Source: Cytobacillus oceanisediminis
Lineage (GTDB): Bacteria > Bacillota > Bacilli > Bacillales > Cytobacillaceae
NCBI RefSeq assembly: GCF_007830235.1
Contig: NZ_VLKI01000001.1
Coordinates: 54,415 to 118,414 of the forward strand
Direction: 5' to 3'
Length of the DNA stretch: 64,000 nt
Below the pieces are notes generated by a model. That model did not search any database, was not told where the DNA came from, and worked only from the letters and a program-made list of their open reading frames with translations. This document shows, in pieces, positions 8,171 to 16,144 of the stretch. How positions within the stretch are numbered: the stretch's first letter is position 1; each line of letters begins with the position of its first letter. The position numbers and the translations under genes are program-made.

Positions 8171-9235
8171 TTACTTTTTTTCAGTTAACGGCCTTGCACT
8201 TGATGTTGCCTGAGTCATTAAAAACTTCACTCCGAAAACGGATATGAGTACACCCAGCATTGCAATGACCGGATACACATTCTGCTCAATTACCAGCTGG
8301 ATGAATGTGTAGGATAGAACCATTGATAGTACTGGAGAAACAACCCATACAACCAATAGCTGGACAACTATATCCTTTTTTAGGACGGAACGGCCTTGTT
8401 TGGCAAATCCGATCCCGATAATGGATGAGGTCGTGATTTGCGTTAATGGAACTGGAATTCCAAAAATGGATGCTGCCATGACGATTCCGGCACCTGTACC
8501 CGAAATGACACAGCCTTCTTCCAATCTGATGCTGGTAATCTTTTTTCCATTCGTTTCCAGAACCTTTTTTCCGAGAAAAACCGCTCCAGCTGCAACGAAT
8601 AATCCTCCCCAGAAGATTCCGTTAGCGGTGCTCATGATCCCTGCGCCAACCAGTGGTCCAACAGCGTTCGCGACATTATTCATGCCAGCAGAGAAGGCTT
8701 CAAACACGCCCATGAAAATGACAAGGGCAGTTAATATCGGGATTGACTTTGGGGTGCTGACCAATTTTTGCATGAAGGGTTTCTTCAACAGTGTTGCTGC
8801 CAAAATGGCAATAATAAAGGCTACAACTGGTGTAAGGAGCCAAAACATGACAATCCATGCCAGCTTTCCTGCAAAAACCGATTGATATACAATCCCGGCA
8901 CCGACTACTGCTCCGACAGTTACTTCGCTGGTTGACAGCGGAATTCCAAATACATTAGCCAGAAACAGTGAGAGTGCTGCAGAAGCGATTACAATGAGGG
9001 CAACCGCCTCTGTAAATGTACTCTGCGGTACAATTCCGCTTCCCATTGTCTTAACGACTTCCCCTCCGCCCAGCCATGCCCCCAAAAAAACGGCCATTCC
9101 GCAAAGGATGAGAGCTATGATCCTGTTTTTAATAACACCTGAGCCATAAGCGATCCCCATTGATGCTGCTGCTCCGCTGGCACCTATATTCATGGCAAAA
9201 AACAAACCAACAGTGACCGCTATAATTGTGAGCAT
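8171..9235 (-). CDS. cysP: Sulfate permease of the PiT family
   Basis: Polytopic membrane protein of 354 residues, the same size as B. subtilis CysP, in the inorganic phosphate transporter (PiT) family. The duplicated PiT signature is visible in its two halves (MNIGASGAAASMGIAYGSG near the N-terminus and GMNNVANAVGPLVGAG in the middle). Position between cysH and sat marks it as the sulfate importer, not a phosphate one. The ATG at 9235 has AGGAGGGAGATGAG upstream. Confidence 0.93.
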   Translation of the reverse strand: MLTIIAVTVGLFFAMNIGASGAAASMGIAYGSGVIKNRIIALILCGMAVFLGAWLGGGEVVKTMGSGIVPQSTFTEAVALIVIASAALSLFLANVFGIPLSTSEVTVGAVVGAGIVYQSVFAGKLAWIVMFWLLTPVVAFIIAILAATLLKKPFMQKLVSTPKSIPILTALVIFMGVFEAFSAGMNNVANAVGPLVGAGIMSTANGIFWGGLFVAAGAVFLGKKVLETNGKKITSIRLEEGCVISGTGAGIVMAASIFGIPVPLTQITTSSIIGIGFAKQGRSVLKKDIVVQLLVVWVVSPVLSMVLSYTFIQLVIEQNVYPVIAMLGVLISVFGVKFLMTQATSSARPLTEKK

Positions 9236-9250
9236 CTCATCTCCCTCCTT

Positions 9251-9967
9251 TTACCTGGTATGAAGTCCACATTCGGTCTTGCCGCTACCTGACCATCGGC
9301 CGGCACGGGAATCGCCGTTTTCATCGACTGCCTGTGTACAGGGAAAGCAGCCGATACTTGGGTAGCCATGATCATGGAGTGTGTTATATGGAAGATCATT
9401 TTCCCTGATATAGGACCAAACTTCATCCCAGGTCCAGTGAATGAGCGGGCAGATTTTGATATTTCTGAACTTTTCGTCCCTGTTGAGAAATTCCGTGTTG
9501 GCTCTCGTAGGCGATTGCTCGCGTCGAAGGCCTGAAATCCATGCCTCCTTTGGCGTTAAGGCTTCTCTTAGTGGGATAACCTTGCGGATCTGGCAGCACT
9601 GGTTTGGTTCTCTTTTCCACAGGGCCGATCCGAATTCTGCTGCTTGCTGGTCCAGCGTTAACGATGGCTCTTTCCGCTCAATTTGAAGCTTGGGAAAGCG
9701 GGCTTCGATTTTTTCAATCACTTCATAGGTTTCTGGAAAATGCAGTCCGGTGTCCAGGAAAACAATATGCGCGTCAGGCTGTATTTCCTGGATAAGGTCG
9801 ATTAAAACAATTGCTTCCGCTCCAAAGCTGGAAGCGTAAACGATTTTATCCTGGGGATAGTTTTTATACGCCCACTCCAACACCTTTCGGGCGCCTTTCA
9901 GTTTGTCATCGAAGGTAAATGTTTCAGATATCTGATTCCAATTTTCATATGTTACCGCAGTGCTCAT
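9251..9967 (-). CDS. cysH: Adenylylsulfate (APS/PAPS) reductase, thioredoxin-dependent
   Basis: Reduces APS (or PAPS) to sulfite with thioredoxin. The protein has 238 residues. The CC-x-x-RK motif CCQIRKVIPL and the later GCFPCTQ supply the four cysteines for a [4Fe-4S] cluster, which is diagnostic of the APS-reducing type. The catalytic Cys is in ECGLH at the C-terminus. It opens the cysH-cysP-sat-cysC unit, with yezD about 110 nt upstream on the same strand. Confidence 0.95.
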   Translation of the reverse strand: MSTAVTYENWNQISETFTFDDKLKGARKVLEWAYKNYPQDKIVYASSFGAEAIVLIDLIQEIQPDAHIVFLDTGLHFPETYEVIEKIEARFPKLQIERKEPSLTLDQQAAEFGSALWKREPNQCCQIRKVIPLREALTPKEAWISGLRREQSPTRANTEFLNRDEKFRNIKICPLIHWTWDEVWSYIRENDLPYNTLHDHGYPSIGCFPCTQAVDENGDSRAGRWSGSGKTECGLHTR

Positions 9968-10076
9968 CTAGCAGTACTCCTTTCATCCTGTAAAAATCTT
10001 GCCTAATGTTTCAACCAAAAAAGGCCGCCTTTTCGCCTGAAGTTTCTTTCAGGTAAAAAGACCGCCTCTAGTTTGT

Positions 10077-10235
10077 CTAGTCAGCGCGCTTATTCGGTTG
10101 AAGACGAACCTTTTCGTTCTTCTCAAGTTGTATAACTTTGCCATCCTGGACGACCAATGTGATCGATCCGTATTTGATGCTCTGCAGCATCTGCTTCAAA
10201 TGAGCAGATAGTTCTTCCCAGTCAGCCTGTTTCAG
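10077..10235 (-). CDS. yezD: YezD family small protein (DUF2292), CTG start
   Basis: Unknown function; the family is small and recurs beside sulfur-assimilation genes in Bacillales. The frame encodes 52 residues containing LKQMLQSIKYGSITLVVQDG and VIQLEKNEKVRL, the DUF2292 pattern. No ATG, GTG or TTG is available at the right place: AAAGGAGG lies 9 nt before a CTG, which is followed directly by the conserved frame. The CTG start is inferred from that spacing. It is the first gene behind the cys promoter, and a CCTGAA/TTCAGG hairpin lies between it and cysH. Confidence 0.8.
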   Translation of the reverse strand: MKQADWEELSAHLKQMLQSIKYGSITLVVQDGKVIQLEKNEKVRLQPNKRAD

Positions 10236-10318
10236 AGCGGCTCGCCTCCTTTTCAAAGTCTAGGAAAATACTTATTTTGGGTTGGATATTCACTAAATTT
10301 TTTGTAATGTTGAGATTA

Positions 10319-10346
10319 ATCCTACCATACCTATAGGAATTGTCAA
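10319..10346 (-). promoter_or_regulatory. Sigma-A promoter of the yezD-cysH operon with an internal operator
   Basis: On the minus strand a -35 TTGACA (10341-10346) and a -10 TAGGAT (10319-10324) are 16 bp apart. The spacer holds the near-palindrome ATACCTATAGGAAT (10327-10340). A repressor there would block RNA polymerase; the Rrf2-type cysteine regulator CymR is a plausible candidate, but the match to its site was not computed. The leader (about 77 nt) is too short for an S-box riboswitch. Confidence 0.7.
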
Positions 10347-10405
10347 CAAGTTATTCAAAGAAAATTTTAAAATTGTAAAAAATGGGCTTTTTTTCTTAAT
10401 TTAAA

Positions 10406-10644
10406 GGGTCTGTTAAACTTGCCTGTTGATTTCCGTTCCAGGCACTCGCTTTCCGCGCGCGGTCTGACGCTCCTCAGCGCTCTGCGCCTGAGGTCTGCCT
10501 TTGTCTCGCTTCTCCCGCAGGACATTGAATAAGCTTCCACGAATAAACACCGCACGAAGAAAATGCGTTAGCATTTTCGAGGATCTCGCGCCTTACACTC
10601 CAATCAACAGGGTGCAAATATCTACATTGGGCATTAACAGAGCC
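10406..10644. mobile_element. MITE-like element, copy 2 (long form)
   Basis: Ends are GGGTCTGTTAA on the left and TTAACAGAGCC on the right, an imperfect inverted repeat of the GGCTCTGTTAAA type. Flanks are TAATTTAAA (10397-10405) and TAATTTAAT (10645-10653), a target duplication matching at 8 of 9 bases. The core carries CTGTTGATT, CTTTCCGCG, TCCCGCAGGA and CCAATCAACAG. An extra module of about 64 bp (10521-10584) with an AAAATGC/GCATTTT hairpin is present. It lies upstream of the cys promoter and downstream of the C45 peptidase terminator. Confidence 0.85.
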
Positions 10645-10687
10645 TAATTTAATAAGTGAATTATATGATGGCTTTAAAAATTCAACC

Positions 10688-10714
10688 AAAAAAAGCACCC
10701 CTTTTAAGGGATGC
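10688..10714 (-). terminator. Terminator of the C45 peptidase gene
   Basis: Minus-strand stem GCATCCCTT / AAGGGGTGC followed by TTTTTTT, 28 nt after the stop codon. Confidence 0.85.
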
Positions 10715-10741
10715 AGGATGGTTTTAAGCTGTTTGAAATTC

Positions 10742-11965
10742 TTATTTGCGGTTTTCGATTTTGCTATTCAGATCTCCTGATTGGAATGGTTCAGGAATCA
10801 ATGGACGATCTACTTCAAAAGGGATTGCTGGGGCAATACTTGGCTGGCCTAATTGAGACCACATTCTTAATTTGCTGCCATCAAATGTTCCGGTTGATAC
10901 AGATCCCATTTCAATGCCATTAATTTCAGATTGGGCATCAATCCAGTAGACTTTATCTTCTCCGTTCTGATCCTCAGAAATTTCGACTAAATCCTGTGGA
11001 TTAAGCTTTCCAATTTGTCCATGTAAAAGATATGTTGCACGATCCAATCGTTCTTCAGTAGAAATATACCAGCTCCAGCGGGATTTTTCAGCAGGATCGT
11101 CATCCAGGGCTTCATATTTCTCCATTCCAGGGAGGATATAATGATTGGTATGAGCCATTGCTTCATCGACAACCCACTTAACAGCAAATGCACTGTTTGT
11201 GGTTTCTAGAAAGGCGCCTTCTTTAGCATCGGCTATCCCATACGCAGAGCCAGAAGCTCTTGGCAGATCCTGAATATAGGATACTGCTTCCCTCGCATCC
11301 GCTGCGTTTTCAAGCGCCATGCGTATAACCGTCAAATTTCCGTATCCTTTTCCTTTGTCCCATGTATGAAGAACATTATTGCCTACAGAGACACCATACT
11401 CATTAATTCCCATTGCAATTCCTGAAGAACCGGCACTCGTTATGCCGATAAAACTATACCCCTTCTCTGGTTTAATCTGGAGAACCACTTGCTTATATCC
11501 TCTTGATGCATCACGATTCTTGTGATAATACGCTTTATCTCCCTGAGTAGCAGAACCTGTTGCAATGATTGTCGTACATCCATCTCCGGCAACTTCTTCT
11601 TCTAAAACATTAAAAGCCAGCAAATCTGATAACTCTGTGCCTGAACTTTCAGCCATTGCTCTGTACTGTTCCAATAGGTTTGGCTGTACATCCTTTAAAA
11701 ATTCCTGATATTCTTCTGCAGCGCTGTCTAGTTCAGTCTTTGTATAGCCTGCCAAACTAGCAGACTCTTTAAATATCTCGAGATTATGCCTGATGGCAGA
11801 TTTTGCTTGCTCCCCGTACTCTTTCCCAATCTTTTCAGAATGGCCAGATGCTAGTACAGTCTCTTTTGAATCCTCTGCCGATACAATGATTATATTTTGC
11901 GGACTTAAGGAAAATAAGGTGATGGCTGCTATAGAAACTAATAAAAAAGCTTTAGCTAATTTCAA
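10742..11965 (-). CDS. Secreted C45-family (acyltransferase/amidase type) hydrolase
   Basis: Ntn-hydrolase of 407 residues resembling the C45 peptidase group (isopenicillin N acyltransferase and related amide hydrolases). A signal peptide covers about residues 1-30 and no lipobox is seen. The nucleophile is Cys130 in AGDGCTTI; if the protein matures like its relatives it would cleave just before that Cys. Supporting blocks are YYHKNRDAS and GINEYGVSVGNN. The start is TTG at 11965, behind AAAAGGAGCC. The gene is monocistronic. The natural substrate (N-acyl amino acids, quorum lactones, beta-lactams) cannot be told from sequence. Confidence 0.82.
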   Translation of the reverse strand: MKLAKAFLLVSIAAITLFSLSPQNIIIVSAEDSKETVLASGHSEKIGKEYGEQAKSAIRHNLEIFKESASLAGYTKTELDSAAEEYQEFLKDVQPNLLEQYRAMAESSGTELSDLLAFNVLEEEVAGDGCTTIIATGSATQGDKAYYHKNRDASRGYKQVVLQIKPEKGYSFIGITSAGSSGIAMGINEYGVSVGNNVLHTWDKGKGYGNLTVIRMALENAADAREAVSYIQDLPRASGSAYGIADAKEGAFLETTNSAFAVKWVVDEAMAHTNHYILPGMEKYEALDDDPAEKSRWSWYISTEERLDRATYLLHGQIGKLNPQDLVEISEDQNGEDKVYWIDAQSEINGIEMGSVSTGTFDGSKLRMWSQLGQPSIAPAIPFEVDRPLIPEPFQSGDLNSKIENRK

Positions 11966-12039
11966 TTTTTTGGCTCCTTTTCATAAAATTTTAAAAAAAA
12001 CTCTCTGCTGTTAAAGTGGGGGACCTAACCAAATGGCAA

Positions 12040-12090
12040 AATAAAATAAAAACATCCCCGTTTTTCAAAAGAAGTTAAACGGGGATGTTT
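12040..12090 (-). terminator. Terminator of the M14 carboxypeptidase gene
   Basis: Stem AACATCCCCGTTT / AAACGGGGATGTT with a T-rich tail on the minus strand, directly after the stop codon. Confidence 0.85.
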
Positions 12091-12098
12091 GTTAGTTC

Positions 12099-13163
12099 TT
12101 ATTCGTCCGCTTCTTCACCTTGTCTGTTTTTCTGTTCAGGCAAAGTGTCCCAGAAGCTAGTGTCAGCAGTTTCAATGGAACCGTCTGCAATTGCTCTTAC
12201 AGTAGCATCAAGAGTAGTGATCGTCTGCTTAATCAGGTAGCCGTTGCTCTTTTGGCCAAGAGCATAGGATTCAATATAATGGTCTGACATGCCGCGCATT
12301 TCAAAAAGGAGTGTTGAGATATCGTAGCGGACTGCAGCGCCGTTTCGGCCGATATTTTCACCAGTTCCGCCCGCATATTTACCGATATGGCCCCAGCCTG
12401 TATCATGTAAGGCATTAAAAACGACAGACCCTAATTTTTTGGAACCTTCCAGCACTTCTGGAGCTACGTTTGGATTTGTTGGATACAGAATTGAACCGGA
12501 AACAAGCTTTCCTTCTGTTTCACTTAAAGTACCCTGATGATGAAGGTCGATCATGTAGTCGATATCGTATTTCATAAATACATTTTCATGAAGAGCTCGT
12601 GCTTCAGGCTCCATTTCGCTAGTCTCTTTAGCATGTTCGCGATTGAGATCGATTCCATTATAATTGTATCGTGTTAAATGGCGATCTCCATCGGCGTGAT
12701 AGTCATCAAGTGAGAAACCTACATCACCCATGGCCCCATCAGCATTTAACATAGGAATAACAAGAATATTAACATTCTCAAGAACTCCCCCTGTCTTCGC
12801 AGTACCTAAATGCTTGATGAATTGTAAAGCCCCTTCTGTTGTCAGCTGCTCGTTGCCGTGCTGCTGGGTTAAGAACAAGACAGTTGGATTTTCAGGATTT
12901 GAAATGTATTTTGCCATGTAAATATCGCGCTTTTGGACTGTTTGGCCGATCACTTCAAGCTCCATAGCTTCTTGTTTGGCATCTTGAGTTTTTAAGTACT
13001 CTACTAAACTATCATATGTATGCAGAATCGATGTTTGCACCGCACCATTTCCAGCACTTGGTCCATTTCCAACAGCACCAGCAGGCAGCCCTACAGCCGT
13101 AACGGCACCCAAAGCCATTAGGCCTGATAAAGAAACGGATAAAACCTTTTTCTTTAATGTCAT
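12099..13163 (-). CDS. Secreted M14-family zinc carboxypeptidase
   Basis: Exported metallopeptidase of 354 residues. The signal peptide (about residues 1-30) has a lysine-rich start and hydrophobic core. Zinc ligands are His102 and Glu105 in QQHGNEQL with a third His at 208/209 in MIDLHHQG. NREHAKET carries the substrate-binding Asn-Arg pair, and the general base is Glu288 in LLFEMRG. This is the complete M14 active-site set. The gene is alone between two terminators, and an 11-bp inverted repeat lies in its 5' flank. It probably trims peptides or cell-wall fragments outside the cell; its specificity is not predictable here. Confidence 0.88.
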   Translation of the reverse strand: MTLKKKVLSVSLSGLMALGAVTAVGLPAGAVGNGPSAGNGAVQTSILHTYDSLVEYLKTQDAKQEAMELEVIGQTVQKRDIYMAKYISNPENPTVLFLTQQHGNEQLTTEGALQFIKHLGTAKTGGVLENVNILVIPMLNADGAMGDVGFSLDDYHADGDRHLTRYNYNGIDLNREHAKETSEMEPEARALHENVFMKYDIDYMIDLHHQGTLSETEGKLVSGSILYPTNPNVAPEVLEGSKKLGSVVFNALHDTGWGHIGKYAGGTGENIGRNGAAVRYDISTLLFEMRGMSDHYIESYALGQKSNGYLIKQTITTLDATVRAIADGSIETADTSFWDTLPEQKNRQGEEADE

Positions 13164-13191
13164 AAATTCATTCCTCCAAATTAAAAGTTTA

Positions 13192-13231
13192 TTACACTAT
13201 TAATTTTAGTGAATATTTTTAATAGTGTTAA
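13192..13231. promoter_or_regulatory. Inverted repeat upstream of the M14 gene
   Basis: TTACACTATTAA (13192-13203) pairs with TTAATAGTGTTAA (13219-13231) across a 15-nt AT-rich loop, with one extra base. It sits 29 bp upstream of the start codon, where it could be an operator or a 5' mRNA hairpin. Confidence 0.4.
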
Positions 13232-13400
13232 TAGAGTAAGGTGCCTATTATTCTGACAAATTTCGTAATGCGAAATAAGTAAATATGGAGGAGTTTAAAT
13301 CAATGAAACCCGGGTATACTATGTAAAAATAATCCAATATTCCCAAACTGGTTAGTTTGTTACAAAAAAAACCAAATTTATAAGGTGTAATAGGAACTAC

Positions 13401-13434
13401 AAAAAAGACCAAACAATTTACGCTTGGTCTTTTT
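13401..13434 (-). terminator. Terminator of the Gfo/Idh/MocA gene
   Basis: AAAAAAGACCAA and TTGGTCTTTTT around an 11-nt loop; T-run present on the minus strand, just after the stop codon. Confidence 0.85.
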
Positions 13435-13438
13435 ACTC

Positions 13439-14425
13439 TTATTTTTGATCAGCCGGATATACAACACCAATTTGCCTGCGGGCTTCCTCAATAATCTCCA
13501 TGGCAATCATCGAGTTTGCAAATGAATTAATTTCAGATTCAGTCTTGCCTGCCTGCACCAATTCGATAAATTCTTTTGCTTCATAATACATGCTGTCACT
13601 CATTTGCTGCTGTGTCAAATTTTCTTGATATCCATTTCGATAATGGATTTCAACCTTTTCAGGAGTATTAATTTTATCTATAAAGATATTGCCATCTTCA
13701 CCCTGGATTTCTGATGGCAGATTTGAATTGGCTATTTTGCTGTACATTACTACTGCATCTTTGTCTGGATATTTCAGCACAATGCTTCCTTCTCCGTCAA
13801 CGCCTGATTCCAGCATGTAGCCGGCTGCTTTTACCTCTTCCGGCTTGCCGAAAAGCGTGACAAGCGGATAAATGCAGTAAATGCCAATGTCCATTAGGGC
13901 ACCATTTGAAAATTTAGGATCAAATGCATTTAACACTGTACCCTGCCTGTATGCATCATAGCGGGAAGAGTATTGGCAATAGCTAGCGAAATATCTGCGG
14001 ATTTGGCCAATCTTATGTAAATTCTCCTGGACTGCCTTAAAGTTTGGCAGGAAGGTAGACTTTAGCGCCTCCATTAGCAGGACATTATTTCCCTTAGCCG
14101 AATCAATCATTTTTTGAAGTTCCTTTGTATTAGATGCAATTGGCTTTTCGCATAATACATGAACCTTATGTTCCATGAAAATGACCGCCTGCTCGGCATG
14201 CAAGGAGTTTGGACTCGCAATATAAACGGCATCTAAATCGCCGCTGACTGCCATTGCTTCTAAATCCGTATAAATTTTATTAACACCGAATTTGCCGGCA
14301 AATTGTTTTGCCTTTTCCTCTGTACGCGAATAAACAGCTGATAACTGAAAATCTTCTATCTGAACTGCTGCTTTTAAAAATGCTTCTGTAATCCAATTGG
14401 TGCCTACAACGCCGAAACGAACCAA
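13439..14425 (-). CDS. Gfo/Idh/MocA family NAD(P)-dependent oxidoreductase
   Basis: Acts on a sugar or cyclitol hydroxyl or a related alcohol with NAD(P). The N-terminal Rossmann domain begins VRFGVVGTNWI; the family motif VLCEKPIASN carries the conserved EKP lysine. A C-terminal Gfo-type domain follows from about residue 120. The frame opens with an ATG at 14440, but that ATG is part of the ribosome binding site ATGGAGGAAATTATT. A TTG at 14425 has ideal spacing and puts the Rossmann motif at the very N-terminus, so it is chosen. Monocistronic; substrate unknown. Confidence 0.86.
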   Translation of the reverse strand: MVRFGVVGTNWITEAFLKAAVQIEDFQLSAVYSRTEEKAKQFAGKFGVNKIYTDLEAMAVSGDLDAVYIASPNSLHAEQAVIFMEHKVHVLCEKPIASNTKELQKMIDSAKGNNVLLMEALKSTFLPNFKAVQENLHKIGQIRRYFASYCQYSSRYDAYRQGTVLNAFDPKFSNGALMDIGIYCIYPLVTLFGKPEEVKAAGYMLESGVDGEGSIVLKYPDKDAVVMYSKIANSNLPSEIQGEDGNIFIDKINTPEKVEIHYRNGYQENLTQQQMSDSMYYEAKEFIELVQAGKTESEINSFANSMIAMEIIEEARRQIGVVYPADQK

Positions 14426-14516
14426 AATAATTTCCTCCATTTTCTTATGTAAAAATATTATTTTTTTATGATGCAGGACATTTTAGTAAAAAGCAACTAT
14501 TTTCCTTCTTAAAAAT

Positions 14517-14747
14517 GGCTCTTTTCTAAAAGATTGTTGGTTTTGAATAGGTTCTGTGAGATAAATAAGGTTGGTTGATTGGAGCGTAAGGTGCGAGACT
14601 CCTGCGGGAGGAGCGGGAAGGTGAGACCCCACAGGTGCTGCGCGCCGAGGAGGCTCACCGCCCGCCCCGCGGAAAGCGAGCATCCTGGAGCGGAAGTCAA
14701 CCTCTCCTCACTACTACTAAAAAGCAACAAAGTTTGCGAAAACAGCC
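14517..14747. mobile_element. MITE-like element, copy 3 (short form, reverse orientation)
   Basis: Flanked by an exact 8-bp direct repeat TTAAAAAT (14509-14516 and 14748-14755). The ends are long imperfect inverted repeats: GGCTCTTTTCTAAAAGATTG on the left against GGCTGTTTTCGCAAACTTTG read inward from the right. The core (CTCCTGCGGGAG, CCGCGGAAAGCGAG) runs opposite to the other copies. The right target copy coincides with the T-tract of the larA terminator. Confidence 0.9.
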
Positions 14748-14749
14748 TT

Positions 14750-14785
14750 AAAAATAAAGCAGCCTATCTTTTGAGCAGGCCGCTT
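14750..14785 (-). terminator. Terminator of the larA-like gene
   Basis: Minus-strand stem AAAGCGGCCT / AGGCTGCTTT followed by ATTTTTAA. The MITE copy 3 inserted exactly at its tail. Confidence 0.75.
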
Positions 14786-14847
14786 TGTTGAATATATGTC
14801 TATATGGCTCATTAAGAGGATTAGGCATGACAGTTAGTTTACGTTCA

Positions 14848-16122
14848 TTAACTCCTAACTCCCTCTTTTATATAAGGAATCGTCAATGGCCCAAGAGGCA
14901 GGACTGCAATCCTTACCTTTTTCCCCTGTTTTTCTACTAGTTCTTCAACCGTTTTCTCGATTGAGTCTGTTGGCAGGAACATCGCATTTTCAATGTCCTC
15001 ATTAGAAAGGGTGGAATACACATAGACATCTGCCCAGACTTGAATAAGCGCCTGCTTCTGCACTTGCCACTGATCAAATATGGAGAACTCAGGATTACCG
15101 ATCATATCTAAAATCTCTTGAGGTGTTGGTTTCATTGTTAAAATTTCAGCATAGTTGCCATGGTTGGGGAGTCCATCGCTGCACTCAGCTGCACAAATAA
15201 TGGCTCCGCCTTTTTTCACGATTTTTTGGGCAGCGCTCATCCCTTTTACGGCTTGATACAAATTTTGATCCAAAGGATATCCGCTGTTACTGGTAATCAC
15301 AATATCGAAGGGTTCTTCACAAGCCACCATCGAATGTTCCCTGACATATTCACAGCCTGCCCTATGGGCTTTTATGACATCCCCTGCAAAGTAATTTGTA
15401 ATTTCCTTATCACCGTTTAAAGTTACATTCAACATGAAATCCGGTTTTGCCATTAACGCGGCTTCTGTTGCTTCACCTTGTATAGGGTTCCCCTCAATTT
15501 TCCCCCAAGTGCTGTTTTTATCGCCAATCATCCTCGCATTGTGAAAATGCATAATCGTATCGATTCCGGCTATTCCAGGCATGATCCCCTTCGGCCCTCC
15601 GCTGAATCCGGCAAAAAAATGCGGTTCTATAAATCCTGTGACAATTTTAATATCACTTTCACAATACTCTTTGTTCAAATAAACCTCTGCCCCATATGAA
15701 GTAGTCCCCAAATAGCTTTGAGTATTTTTATTAAAGGCATTGTTATGAATGATGCGGACGCTATTTACCACCTCTTCGCCGAGCATTTGGATGAGCTCTT
15801 CGCGAGTATTATCGCGATGGCTGCCAGTGCCATTAATAATGACAAACTGTTCTTTGGGGACGTGATTTAATTCCTCCATTATCCAGGGTACAAGCTTGTG
15901 ATTTGGTGTTGGCCTGGTCAAATCACTTATGACAATGGAGACTTTATCTGTTACTTTAACCATTTCTTTTAATGGTCCGGTTCCTATAGGATTTCGCATG
16001 GCCTCGAAGGCTTTTTCCTTTTCATTTGCCAATCCTGGAATACGTACTGGTTCAATAACTGCTGTGTTGTCAGGAAGGTTGACGTGCAGCCCTTCCTTTC
16101 CGTATGCCAATTTTATCTTCAA
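14848..16122 (-). CDS. LarA family nickel-pincer-type racemase/epimerase
   Basis: LarA (DUF2088) proteins use a nickel-pincer nucleotide to racemise lactate or other 2-hydroxy acids. Key LarA residues are present: the cofactor-bearing Lys in FSGGPKGIMPG, the flanking His in IEPHFFAG, the nickel-ligand His in MHFHNARM, and the catalytic-region His in GTGSHRDN, with SDLTRPTP as the nucleotide/substrate loop. The frame is open 18 nt upstream, but GGAGGAGAAACCC places the start at TTG 16122. No larB, larC or larE cofactor genes are in the window. It is followed by MITE copy 3 and preceded 22 bp away by an ABC ATPase, so the two may be co-transcribed. Confidence 0.85.
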   Translation of the reverse strand: MKIKLAYGKEGLHVNLPDNTAVIEPVRIPGLANEKEKAFEAMRNPIGTGPLKEMVKVTDKVSIVISDLTRPTPNHKLVPWIMEELNHVPKEQFVIINGTGSHRDNTREELIQMLGEEVVNSVRIIHNNAFNKNTQSYLGTTSYGAEVYLNKEYCESDIKIVTGFIEPHFFAGFSGGPKGIMPGIAGIDTIMHFHNARMIGDKNSTWGKIEGNPIQGEATEAALMAKPDFMLNVTLNGDKEITNYFAGDVIKAHRAGCEYVREHSMVACEEPFDIVITSNSGYPLDQNLYQAVKGMSAAQKIVKKGGAIICAAECSDGLPNHGNYAEILTMKPTPQEILDMIGNPEFSIFDQWQVQKQALIQVWADVYVYSTLSNEDIENAMFLPTDSIEKTVEELVEKQGKKVRIAVLPLGPLTIPYIKEGVRS

Positions 16123-16144
16123 GGGTTTCTCCTCCTTCAATTTT

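Noticed and set aside
10236..10320. S-box (SAM) riboswitch before the cys operon
   Set aside because: The leader from the predicted promoter to yezD is about 77 nt, too short, and no S-box pairing pattern is visible.
10367..10698. Short open frames in the region upstream of the cys promoter
   Set aside because: They lie wholly within MITE copy 2; the same kind of frame appears in the other copies because the GC-rich core is open by chance.
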